Assembly (NCBI GenBank): GCA_019307665.1
Contig: JAFDJC010000085.1
Location: forward strand, 1 to 11,398
Source of the DNA: Deltaproteobacteria bacterium
GTDB lineage: Bacteria > Desulfobacterota > Desulfobacteria > Desulfobacterales > SURF-7
Direction: 5' to 3'
DNA: 11,398 nucleotides
Positions 1 to 6,333 of the stretch are shown in pieces (positions within the stretch are counted from its first letter, which is position 1; every line of letters starts with the position of its first letter). Under the pieces are notes generated by a model. It was not told the origin of the DNA and searched no databases. It saw only the letters and a list, made by a program, of their open reading frames with translations. A program made the translations under genes and the position numbers.

Positions 1-120
1 TACTCGGAAGACAGTATCATGCAATCCGTTATTAAGGAAATAGAAGAAGAAATGAAGCTCTTTGAAGAGCATGAGAAACATTACGGATATTCTTTTTATA
101 TTATGAAAGCTGTAAAGTGA
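1..120 (+). CDS. C-terminal fragment of an unidentified protein (possibly a methyltransferase)
   Basis: Frame 1 is open from the left edge to a TGA at 118-120, giving 40 residues that end in HYGYSFYIMKAVK. The start and most of the gene lie outside the window. The first part of the fragment is a charged, probably helical stretch rich in Glu and Lys (KEIEEEMKLFEEHEKH), followed by an aromatic tail of the sort that forms a last beta strand. Endings of the form YYGYxFYIxRK are common in class I SAM-dependent methyltransferases, and that is my tentative guess, but no catalytic motif is present. The gene is on the same strand as the small membrane protein that follows and ends 79 bp before it. Confidence 0.5.
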   Translation, partial: YSEDSIMQSVIKEIEEEMKLFEEHEKHYGYSFYIMKAVK

Positions 121-189
121 TATTACGCTAAGTCACTGGTGCGGACGCAAAAAGCCGCGCCGGCTGACACCAGGCGATAGGAGTAATAT
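120..189 (+). other. Candidate structured element of three nested stems (unknown class)
   Basis: Three perfect inverted repeats are nested around one centre. The outer stem is atattac (120-126) with gtaatat (183-189), extendable by CTA 128-130 with TAG 178-180. The middle stem is ctggtg (136-141) with caccag (168-173). The inner stem is agccg (153-157) with cggct (161-165), closing a 3-base loop. The 142-152 side carries an unpaired purine-rich stretch, cggacgcaaaa. The purine run aggag (179-183), the only ribosome-binding-like sequence before the downstream gene, lies in the 3' side of the structure. It could be a cis-acting leader RNA, a weak terminator of the upstream gene, or a copy of a dispersed palindromic repeat. 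I recognise no known riboswitch class in it. Confidence 0.35.
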
Positions 190-199
190 TTTATAAATC

Positions 200-484
200 A
201 TGACATCAAATTTTTTTATAGAACTGGCCGGCTGGATTCCTGCGATTATTTTTCCTTCTGCGACTTCCTTGCAATTGATAAAAATTGTGCGAGAAAAAAC
301 AGCCGAGGGTGTAAGTCTCCTGTCATGGACTCTTTTTGGATTTGCGAATATCGGTCTGTACTTTTATGCTGAAAAATATTTTGCATTGCAATCGCTTGTT
401 GGTTTTTTGGGAACAGCTCTACTTGATTTTATAATTGTTGGGCTAACAGTTTCATTTAATAAAAAGACACAATCGTTGACATAA
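200..484 (+). CDS. SemiSWEET / PQ-loop (MtN3-like) small membrane transporter
   Basis: A 94-residue protein, the usual size of bacterial SemiSWEETs, which form dimers in the inner membrane and move sugars or other small solutes by a facilitative route. It has three hydrophobic segments, roughly residues 7-28, 40-57 and 64-86, with the KTAEGVSLLSW segment (33-43) typical of the loop into helix 2. The hallmark PQ pair at the end of helix 1 is altered: residues 24-25 are Leu-Gln, and a proline occurs instead at residue 19. The ATG at 200 is the only possible start, since an in-frame TAA lies just upstream at 194-196. The nearest Shine-Dalgarno-like run (aggag, 179-183) is 16 bases away, unusually far, and falls inside the candidate stem structure. 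The substrate cannot be told from sequence. Confidence 0.8.
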   Translation: MTSNFFIELAGWIPAIIFPSATSLQLIKIVREKTAEGVSLLSWTLFGFANIGLYFYAEKYFALQSLVGFLGTALLDFIIVGLTVSFNKKTQSLT

Positions 485-488
485 AAAC

Positions 489-530
489 TTGACTTTCGGA
501 CCGATTTTGGTACTATTTTCGGACTGGAGG
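489..530 (+). promoter_or_regulatory. Promoter-like sequence, direct repeats and ribosome binding site of the toxin-antitoxin operon
   Basis: TTGACT (489-494) and TACTAT (511-516) match the -35 and -10 hexamers of a housekeeping promoter with a 16-bp spacer. Two identical 8-bp copies of tttcggac, at 494-501 and 517-524, start 23 bp apart and flank the -10 element. This suits binding of the antitoxin or the antitoxin-toxin complex for autorepression, which is the known behaviour of this class of operon. A strong ribosome binding site, ggagg (526-530), stands 8 bases before the antitoxin ATG. The hexamers and repeats are seen directly; the operator role is inferred. Confidence 0.45.
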
Positions 531-538
531 TAAAATCT

Positions 539-820
539 ATGAATATTACAGATGATATCAAACCCGTCACTTATTTAAAATCAAGAGCTGCTGATTTACT
601 CAATCAAATAAATGAAACACATCGCCCTGTGATAATTACCCAAAATGGTGAACCAAGGGCTGTCCTGCAAGATCCTAAAAGTTATGAAAACATGCGCAAT
701 GCAATCGGTATTTTAAAACTTATTTCACAAGGGGAAGCCGATGTTCGATGTGGCCAAACTAGGCCACAGGAAGATTTATTCAATGAAATCGAGGGGTCAC
801 TGAAAGAAAGGCTCAAATGA
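539..820 (+). CDS. Type II antitoxin, Phd/YefM family
   Basis: A 93-residue protein with the Phd/YefM pattern. The N-terminal dimerising and DNA-binding half includes PVTYLKSRAADLL (residues 9-21), RPVIITQNGEPRAVL (29-43) and the D-x-x-S-Y-E-x-M segment (45-52). The acidic C-terminal half (about 65-93) would wrap the toxin. It would neutralise the RelE/ParE-type toxin encoded next and repress their shared promoter. A good ribosome binding site lies 8 bases upstream of the ATG. The stop codon overlaps the toxin start as ATGA (817-820), a sign of coupled translation. Confidence 0.9.
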   Translation: MNITDDIKPVTYLKSRAADLLNQINETHRPVIITQNGEPRAVLQDPKSYENMRNAIGILKLISQGEADVRCGQTRPQEDLFNEIEGSLKERLK

Positions 821-1143
821 GCAAAAAGTACCAGGTTAAATGGGCGACTGTTGCAGAAAGTGATTTAAAACAAATTATTGATTACATTGCGATTGACAAC
901 CCCGGAAACGCGTTACAAATACTTAAGAAAATAAGGCGAAAAGCCTTAAATCTTTATACTTTTCCTGAACGAGGCCGAATTGTACCAGAGTTACAAGGCC
1001 AAGGTATAAAAATTTATCGTGAAATAATTGTCGCGCCTTGGCGAATTGTTTACAGAATATCGAATTCAACTGTATATGTTTTGTCCGTTATCAATTCAAA
1101 ACAAAATGTTGAAGACATCCTATTGAATAGATTGGTAAAATAA
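817..1143 (+). CDS. Type II toxin, RelE/ParE family
   Basis: A 108-residue basic protein with the RelE/ParE fold signature. It has an N-terminal helical pair (AESDLKQIIDYIAIDNPGNA, residues 13-32) and then FPERGRIVPEL (49-59), followed by the central strands with YREIIVAPWRIVYRI (68-82) and a last strand VYVLSVINSKQN (86-97). The YRE...WRIVYRI arrangement is nearer the ParE/RelE plasmid-stabilisation group than HigB or MazF. RelE relatives cleave mRNA on the ribosome, while ParE relatives poison DNA gyrase; the sequence does not decide between them. It overlaps the antitoxin by 4 bases and has its start inside that gene. All family landmarks are present and the frame is intact, so the pair looks functional. 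It converges on the envelope operon, 75 bp from its last gene. Confidence 0.88.
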   Translation: MSKKYQVKWATVAESDLKQIIDYIAIDNPGNALQILKKIRRKALNLYTFPERGRIVPELQGQGIKIYREIIVAPWRIVYRISNSTVYVLSVINSKQNVEDILLNRLVK

Positions 1144-1144
1144 G

Positions 1145-1157
1145 CGGATAACATCCG
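1145..1157 (-). terminator. Weak hairpin, possible terminator of the leftward operon
   Basis: A perfect 5-bp stem, cggat (1145-1149) with atccg (1153-1157), closes a 3-base loop in the gap between the converging genes. Read leftward, it is followed by cttatttta, a broken T run, and so could end transcripts from the large envelope operon. Read rightward it is followed by an A run, so it does not look like a terminator for the toxin gene. The stem is short and the T run interrupted, so the call is weak. Nothing else is evident in 1144-1218. Confidence 0.25.
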
Positions 1158-1218
1158 ACTAAAAAACGACAGTTATTTCATACGATTGTGTATTTTGTGT
1201 TAAGCGATTTATTTGCCG

Positions 1219-1944
1219 TCACCTTCTTAGCTTATGAAGTTTTTTTATCCGGAATAGCTCTTCAAAAACAAATAAAGATTTCCTCAAACTGTCATACTGA
1301 ATCCTGGAGTCTTCCATATGCGTCCACGTAACAGGGAACTCTTTTACCCTGTTTCCTTCATTTTTTGCAAGCCAAAGTATTTCAGGATCAAAGATAACGC
1401 TATCGAGCAATTGTTTTGAAAAAAGGTTTTTAGCTGTTTCCTTTCTAAACAACTTGAAGCCGCACTGCGTATCCTTGTAATCTATTCCAAGAAAAAGACT
1501 TTGAGTAAAAGTATATAGTTTTGCGGAAAGTTCCCGAAAAAAGTTCTGGTGTTGAGATACAATTGATCCGGCAACAGTCCTTGAAGCGATGGCTATATCC
1601 GCTCCCCCTTCGATCAGATTGATACCCTTTTCGACTTCGGACATTTCCACTGAATAGTCAGCATCCATGAACATAATAATATCATATGTGCCGCGAAGCA
1701 TTCCATACCGTACAGCATATCCCTTCCCTTTGTTTGGGTGATATTCAAGAAATTCAAGCCTTACCTTCTGTCCCGGATCGAATCCTTTTACAACGGAAGC
1801 CGTATTGTCAGTGCTTCCGTCACTGACCACAAGAATCTCACTGTTGTATTCCCTGGTGTTAAGGTAAGCGAGGCTCTTTTCCAGGGTATAAATTATCCTG
1901 TCTTCTTCATTGTATGCCGGTATAATAATAGATAGTTTATTCAT
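1219..1944 (-). CDS. GT2 glycosyltransferase, dolichyl/polyprenyl-phosphate glucosyltransferase-like
   Basis: A 241-residue GT-A fold enzyme without a clear membrane segment. Landmarks in order: LSIIIPAYNEE (4-14), VVSDGSTDNT (39-48) for nucleotide-sugar binding, NKGKGYAVRYGM (71-82), the metal-binding DAD (94-96), DTQCGFKLF (158-166) and FDPEILW (185-191). The CGFKLF block and overall length fit the ALG5/dolichyl-phosphate beta-glucosyltransferase subgroup, whose members move a sugar from UDP-glucose or a similar donor to a polyprenyl phosphate. Many relatives act on other acceptors, so the substrate is open. It is the last gene of the operon and starts 2 bases after the phosphatase stop with no clear ribosome binding site, so translation is probably coupled. 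A role in making an undecaprenyl-phosphate sugar for lipid A or surface glycan is inferred from context. Confidence 0.8.
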   Translation of the reverse strand: MNKLSIIIPAYNEEDRIIYTLEKSLAYLNTREYNSEILVVSDGSTDNTASVVKGFDPGQKVRLEFLEYHPNKGKGYAVRYGMLRGTYDIIMFMDADYSVEMSEVEKGINLIEGGADIAIASRTVAGSIVSQHQNFFRELSAKLYTFTQSLFLGIDYKDTQCGFKLFRKETAKNLFSKQLLDSVIFDPEILWLAKNEGNRVKEFPVTWTHMEDSRIQYDSLRKSLFVFEELFRIKKLHKLRR

Positions 1945-1946
1945 GT

Positions 1947-2573
1947 TTAAGTCTGTTCGGGTTTAATGCTTGGCTGTAGTTTAACTTCAAGGTGTTTTAT
2001 CACTCTGTTTGTAAGCTGTATGAATATGATACTGCATATGGTCCCTGTTATAGCGCCTGCCAACACATCAAACGGGAAATGAACGCCAAGGTATACCCTT
2101 GAATACCCCACAAGAAAAGCAGCCATATAAAAAAGCGGCCAGAAGGCACGAAAATAAAAAGATAAAAACAATGCCGCGGCAAAAATGTTGGTAGCATGGG
2201 ATGACGGCAGAGAGTGGGACACTCCCACTCTCTTTTTTTCAAGCTCAGGTGTAATATTCCAGGTTTTCTCAAGTTGGCTGTATTTATGAACATGGGACAG
2301 GCTATGAAAAGGACGCGGCCGATCAAATACAGGCTTTAGTATATCAGAACTTATAAATTCAGACACGACGATCAACAGTATGATCATCACCGCAACAGTA
2401 CGGGTTTTCAGGCTTTTTTTTAGAATTAACCATATGACAAAAATGGAAATGGGAATTAAAAAATAGTTCAGGTTGGACACAATCGGCATGATTGCATCGA
2501 ATAAGACATTTTTCCAGACCTTGTTTATCAGATAAAATAACTCTATATCTATCTTTTCAATAAAACTGAACAT
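1947..2573 (-). CDS. PAP2-family membrane lipid phosphatase
   Basis: A 208-residue integral membrane protein with all three PAP2 acid phosphatase motifs: KX6RP (K80-P88, KPVFDRPRP), PSSH (123-126, the PSGH motif with Ser for Gly) and SRX5HX3D (S158-D169, SRVYLGVHFPFD). Several hydrophobic helices surround them (about 22-52, 58-76, 128-156 and 168-190). I chose the ATG at 2571-2573 (MFSFIEKIDIELFYLINK), 7 bases after the msbA stop. The open frame continues upstream to 2690, but that part overlaps msbA and reads as unrelated hydrophilic sequence. Relatives remove phosphate from undecaprenyl pyrophosphate, phosphatidylglycerophosphate or the 1- or 4'-position of lipid A (LpxE, LpxF). Its place just after msbA makes lipid A or the undecaprenyl carrier a reasonable guess, not proof. 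Confidence 0.85.
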   Translation of the reverse strand: MFSFIEKIDIELFYLINKVWKNVLFDAIMPIVSNLNYFLIPISIFVIWLILKKSLKTRTVAVMIILLIVVSEFISSDILKPVFDRPRPFHSLSHVHKYSQLEKTWNITPELEKKRVGVSHSLPSSHATNIFAAALFLSFYFRAFWPLFYMAAFLVGYSRVYLGVHFPFDVLAGAITGTICSIIFIQLTNRVIKHLEVKLQPSIKPEQT

Positions 2574-2580
2574 AGAGTGC

Positions 2581-4347
2581 CTATGCTTCCTTCTCCCTGG
2601 ACATTTGCATATTGTGAAGCTTCCAATATTCTCCTTTTGCAGCCAGAAGCGCTTCGTGCTTTCCATGCTCCACAATTCTGCCGCCCACAATTACGATAAT
2701 TCTGTCAGCATTGTTAATGGTTGAAAGCCGATGGGCAATAACAAAAGTAGTTCTTCCTTTCATCAAATTTTCAAGCGCCTTCTGAACCAGCATTTCTGAT
2801 TCAGCATCCAGGGAAGATGTCGCTTCATCCAGAATCAGTATCGGGGCATTCTTAAGAAGTGCACGGGCAATGCATATACGCTGCTTCTCTCCACCGGAGA
2901 GCCTTCCACCAAGTTCTCCTATTGATGTGTTAAAGCCATCCTGAAAACGCTGTACAAAATCGAATGCATAAGCTGCTTTTGCTGCAGCCTCTATTTCATC
3001 ATCAGATGCTGCCGGATTGCCATAAGCAATATTGTTCCTTACCGTATCATTAAAAAGTATCGGCTCCTGTGTGACGATTGCTATCTGGCTTCGCAATGAC
3101 TTGATGGACGCATCTTTGAGATCTATGCCGTCTATTAAAATGGCGCCTTCTGTGACATCATAAAATCTTGGAATCAGATTCACAAGAGACGACTTTCCGC
3201 CGCCGCTCACACCGGCAAGTGCCAGGATCTCGCCTTTATTGGCCTCAAGATTAATATCCTTAAGCACCATATCCTTGTCATATCTGAAGCTTACATTTTT
3301 AAATGTGATATGGTGAGGCCCTGTCTTGATAGTAACAGGATTTTCCGGATCGACAATATCGGATTCCTTCTCGATGATATCAAATACCCTGTCTGTTGCC
3401 GCCAGTCCCTCCTGTATAGCATTGTTGAGCTTGCTAAGCTTTTTAACAGGGTCATACAGCATAATTACTGCTGCGAGAAAAGACATGAATGTTCCGACTG
3501 TAAGATGGCCGGAAATCACCTGGGAACCTCCAAACCAAATGACAAAAGCAATGCCGATACCACCCAAAAACTCCATAATAGGAGAAGATAAAGATTTTGC
3601 GATCACCGTCTTTATCTCGAGAATAAATATTTTTTGCGTCTTTTGAAAAAACCTTTCTTTCTCATACTCTTCCATGCCAAAAGCTTTGACAATTTTGCTT
3701 CCGCTGAAAGTTTCATGAAGAAAAGAATTTAAATCCGCCATTGCTTCCTGCCATCCGGTACTGACACGCCGGACCCGCCTCCCGAAAATAATAATGGGAT
3801 AAAATGCAAGCGGCAGAATAACAAAAGCAAAAAGTGCGAGCTTCCAAAGAAGCACAAACGTATATATGGTCAGAAATAAAATAGTGAAAAAGTCACGCAG
3901 TGCCCCTGTAACGGCTGTGGATACCATATTTTTAATGATATTTACGTCGTTTGTGATTCGTGACATCAGGTTTCCGGTTTTTTCCTCATGAAAAAATGAT
4001 AGCGGCATATCGGTAATTTTATTGTACAGCATGTTTCTTATGTGCCTTATAACGCCCTCCCCCACATAACTCATAAAAAACTGCTGGCCATACATCCCGA
4101 GACCGCGGACGAAAAACACAATAACGATGACCATTGGAATCAAGCCGAGCATACGGGAGTCTTTATTGACAAAAATATCATCAAGGGCCGGCTTTATTAA
4201 ATAGGCAGAAGCCGCTGTAGTAGCTGCAACTACAAACATGCAACACATTGCAAGAAAAAGCTTGAATCGGTTTTCCTTCACCAGGCCAAGCATCCGCTTG
4301 TGCTTGTCCTGTAATCGAGGAATCAGTATTTTTCTTTTTTTAGCCAT
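2581..4347 (-). CDS. msbA: Lipid A export ABC transporter (permease-ATPase fusion), MsbA
   Basis: A 588-residue half-transporter that would dimerise in the inner membrane and flip core-lipid A to the periplasmic face. The N-terminal membrane domain (about 25-320) has helices near 30-50, 65-90, 150-190 and 260-298. The C-terminal ATPase has Walker A GVSGGGKSS (379-387, Ser instead of Thr at the end), Q-loop Q427, signature LSGGEKQR (483-490), Walker B ILILDE (503-508) and the H-loop His 539. Length and domain order match the MsbA/Pgp-type exporter family (MsbA of E. coli is 582 residues). The MsbA call over other exporters rests largely on its place directly after lpxB, whose end it overlaps by 8 bases. 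No clear ribosome binding site precedes the ATG, so coupling to lpxB is likely. Confidence 0.9.
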   Translation of the reverse strand: MAKKRKILIPRLQDKHKRMLGLVKENRFKLFLAMCCMFVVAATTAASAYLIKPALDDIFVNKDSRMLGLIPMVIVIVFFVRGLGMYGQQFFMSYVGEGVIRHIRNMLYNKITDMPLSFFHEEKTGNLMSRITNDVNIIKNMVSTAVTGALRDFFTILFLTIYTFVLLWKLALFAFVILPLAFYPIIIFGRRVRRVSTGWQEAMADLNSFLHETFSGSKIVKAFGMEEYEKERFFQKTQKIFILEIKTVIAKSLSSPIMEFLGGIGIAFVIWFGGSQVISGHLTVGTFMSFLAAVIMLYDPVKKLSKLNNAIQEGLAATDRVFDIIEKESDIVDPENPVTIKTGPHHITFKNVSFRYDKDMVLKDINLEANKGEILALAGVSGGGKSSLVNLIPRFYDVTEGAILIDGIDLKDASIKSLRSQIAIVTQEPILFNDTVRNNIAYGNPAASDDEIEAAAKAAYAFDFVQRFQDGFNTSIGELGGRLSGGEKQRICIARALLKNAPILILDEATSSLDAESEMLVQKALENLMKGRTTFVIAHRLSTINNADRIIVIVGGRIVEHGKHEALLAAKGEYWKLHNMQMSREKEA

Positions 4348-5488
4348 AACGTTGGTTGATCATATTATGAGCGATGGTAGCCGTACGTTCAGATGCACCT
4401 GTTCCGCCAAGCCTTTCCCGTATGCCGAGAAGACCTTTTTTCATTTCCTGGATCTTTCCGGTGTTATTTAAAAACCCGCTGACCGTGTTGGCGATATTCG
4501 CAGGATTTGCGTCATTCTGCAAAAGTTCAGGCACAATTTCTTTTTCCGCTATAAGGTTAGCAAGTCCTGCATGGTCTACTTTTGCAAGCCTCCTGGCCAG
4601 CCAGTAAGTCAATGCAGACATTTTGTAAATAATCACCATTGGTATGCCGTAAAGTGCAGCCTCCAAAGTAACCGTCCCTGATGCTGCGACAAGGAATTCA
4701 GCCTGTCTGAATATTCTTTCAACTCCGCCATCTACGAGTTCAAATATATCTCTTTCCTGCTGTGATTTCAGCAAATCGATCATGAATGTAATGTCTGCTG
4801 ATGGTGCAACAGAGATTAAAAATTTGAGTCCCCTGTTTTGCTTATTCATTATCGATGCAGATTCCAGTAATATAGGCAGGTGCCTTGTAATTTCACTCCT
4901 TCGTGATCCGGGAAGCAGGCCGATGATTTTAGATCCGGCTGTTTCCCTCGGTACTATGTTTGTCTCAGTATATTGAATGTCAAGCAGAGGATGCCCGATA
5001 AATGTGGCGTGCATCCCCCGGGATCTGAAAAACTGTTCTTCAAACGGAAGGATCACCGCTGCATGATCTGTCAGTCTTTTTATTTTTTTAACCCGCCCCG
5101 GTCGCCAGGCCCATACTTTCGGGGCTATATAATAGAGTACAGGAATTTTCAGTTTTTTTGCTGCTGCTGCAACCTTTAAATTAAAATCTGCAAAGTCTAT
5201 AAGGATAACCAGATCCGGCTTCAAGCTTTTCAGAACACGCTTTACGGTAGCCAGGGCTTTAAAAATTGCCGGCAGCCTGGAAACAACTTCTGTAATTCCC
5301 ATAACCGCGAGTTCAGAGTAATCCACCAGAATTCTTACACCGGCGCTTCTTAATTTATCACCACCGATACCACAAAAAAAAATGGATTCATCCATCTTTC
5401 TCATTGCATTGACAAGATTCCCTCCGTGCAGGTCACCGGATGCTTCGCCGGCTGAAATCATAATGCATTTTTTTTGCTCGTTCTGCAT
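4340..5488 (-). CDS. lpxB: Lipid-A-disaccharide synthase, LpxB
   Basis: A 382-residue GT19 enzyme, the same length as LpxB of E. coli. It joins UDP-2,3-diacylglucosamine to lipid X (2,3-diacylglucosamine 1-phosphate) to form the beta-1,6 tetraacyl disaccharide at the inner face of the inner membrane. Landmarks: SAGEASGDLHG (12-22), IDFADFN (97-103, where E. coli has IDAPDFN), APKVWAWRPGRV (122-133), FIGHPLLD (163-170), LLPGSRRSEI (191-200), SGTVTLEA (270-277) and ANLIAEKEIVPELLQ (310-324). It begins 13 bases after lpxI, with an AT-rich gap and no evident ribosome binding site, and overlaps msbA by 8 bases. lpxI directly upstream supplies one of its two substrates. Confidence 0.97.
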   Translation of the reverse strand: MQNEQKKCIMISAGEASGDLHGGNLVNAMRKMDESIFFCGIGGDKLRSAGVRILVDYSELAVMGITEVVSRLPAIFKALATVKRVLKSLKPDLVILIDFADFNLKVAAAAKKLKIPVLYYIAPKVWAWRPGRVKKIKRLTDHAAVILPFEEQFFRSRGMHATFIGHPLLDIQYTETNIVPRETAGSKIIGLLPGSRRSEITRHLPILLESASIMNKQNRGLKFLISVAPSADITFMIDLLKSQQERDIFELVDGGVERIFRQAEFLVAASGTVTLEAALYGIPMVIIYKMSALTYWLARRLAKVDHAGLANLIAEKEIVPELLQNDANPANIANTVSGFLNNTGKIQEMKKGLLGIRERLGGTGASERTATIAHNMINQRYG

Positions 5489-5501
5489 AATAAATACTGT
5501 A

Positions 5502-6320
5502 TTATTTTACTTCTTCCGGATCAATGCCCACGATTGAAATTCCACACTTATTTGCCAGCTCGATCATCTTTTCCTTTTCAAAAACAACCGTTTTTTCTGC
5601 TTCAATCGCAAGGACTCCGGCTTTTACCGAATCCATTATCTGGATTGTCTTTATTCCCACTGCAGGCATATCAAATCTTAAATCCTGGTCAGGCTTTGAG
5701 ACTTTTATAACGATTGCCATCCCGTCCCCAAGCTTTCCTCCTCTTTTAATTGTGGCGTCGGTTCCGTCCACTGCCTCAACAGCCAGAATTGAACCGCCAC
5801 CGGTCACAACACATTGACCGATATCCAGACGTCCGATCTCTTTTGCAATATCCCACCCAAATGCAATATCTTTTCTTTCAGTCCGAGTCGGTTTTCGTTT
5901 TGTCCAACAGCCTTTTTTCGCAAGAATATCAGGAAGCATCATAGTGGACGCTTTTATTGTAATCCCTTCCTTTTTAAAAAGAGCGGCCACTGCCCTTAGA
6001 ATACCATCATCATGGGTATGCCGCATACCGGCAATAAGAGAAATTGCTTTGGTATCCGGCCTGAATGTTTTAAAAAGTTTTGGTTTGGCGATGGAGCCCA
6101 TCATAACCGCTTCTGTCACGCCATCTGCTTTATAAAATTTTATGATGCGTTTCAGCTGGCCGGGATATATCCATTTAATAGCATGGACATGATTTTCAAG
6201 TTGTGGGTCTGTCTCTTTAATATGCGCAGCTGCGTAAACCTCGAACCCTTTTGACTTTGCTGCTTTAGAAAAGATAACCGGGAACTGGCCGCCGCCTGCG
6301 ATAAGTCCGATTTTTTTCAT
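5502..6320 (-). CDS. lpxI: UDP-2,3-diacylglucosamine pyrophosphatase, LpxI
   Basis: A 272-residue protein of the LpxI (DUF1009) family. It hydrolyses UDP-2,3-diacylglucosamine to lipid X and UMP, the step done by LpxH in E. coli and LpxG in chlamydiae. The N-terminal domain opens with IGLIAGGGQFPVIF (4-17) and holds GSIAKPKLF (75-83). The C-terminal domain has HTHDDGILRAVA (101-112), AFGWDIAKEIGRLDIGQ (153-169), EAVDGTDATIKRGG (182-195) and RFDMPAVG (215-222). Asp 217 in that last block probably corresponds to the Asp 225 required in Caulobacter LpxI; this alignment is mine by eye. It starts 13 bases after the lpxA stop and precedes lpxB, so it sits between the genes acting before and after it in the pathway. 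Confidence 0.93.
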   Translation of the reverse strand: MKKIGLIAGGGQFPVIFSKAAKSKGFEVYAAAHIKETDPQLENHVHAIKWIYPGQLKRIIKFYKADGVTEAVMMGSIAKPKLFKTFRPDTKAISLIAGMRHTHDDGILRAVAALFKKEGITIKASTMMLPDILAKKGCWTKRKPTRTERKDIAFGWDIAKEIGRLDIGQCVVTGGGSILAVEAVDGTDATIKRGGKLGDGMAIVIKVSKPDQDLRFDMPAVGIKTIQIMDSVKAGVLAIEAEKTVVFEKEKMIELANKCGISIVGIDPEEVK

Positions 6321-6333
6321 ATATTTCCAGGTA

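Noticed and set aside
141..165. ggacgcaaa followed by a GC-rich hairpin, recalling the core of the c-di-GMP-I (GEMM) riboswitch
   Set aside because: Only about nine bases match. The two side helices, tetraloop receptor and 3' conserved strand of that class are missing and the element is too short.
1141..1210. Possible integron attC site after the toxin gene (gttaagc near 1200 fits GTTRRRY)
   Set aside because: The matching inverse core (RYYYAAC) is absent on the other side; taagcg occurs as a direct, not inverted, repeat. No integrase or further cassettes are visible.
2048..2326. Open frame of 92 codons on the - strand
   Set aside because: It lies wholly inside the PAP2 gene in another frame; the PAP2 frame carries all three catalytic motifs.
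2574..2690. N-terminal extension of 39 residues on the PAP2 phosphatase frame
   Set aside because: It overlaps the 3' end of msbA in another frame, reads as hydrophilic Cys/Arg/His-rich sequence unlike the family, and the internal ATG at 2573 gives a normal protein start right after the msbA stop.
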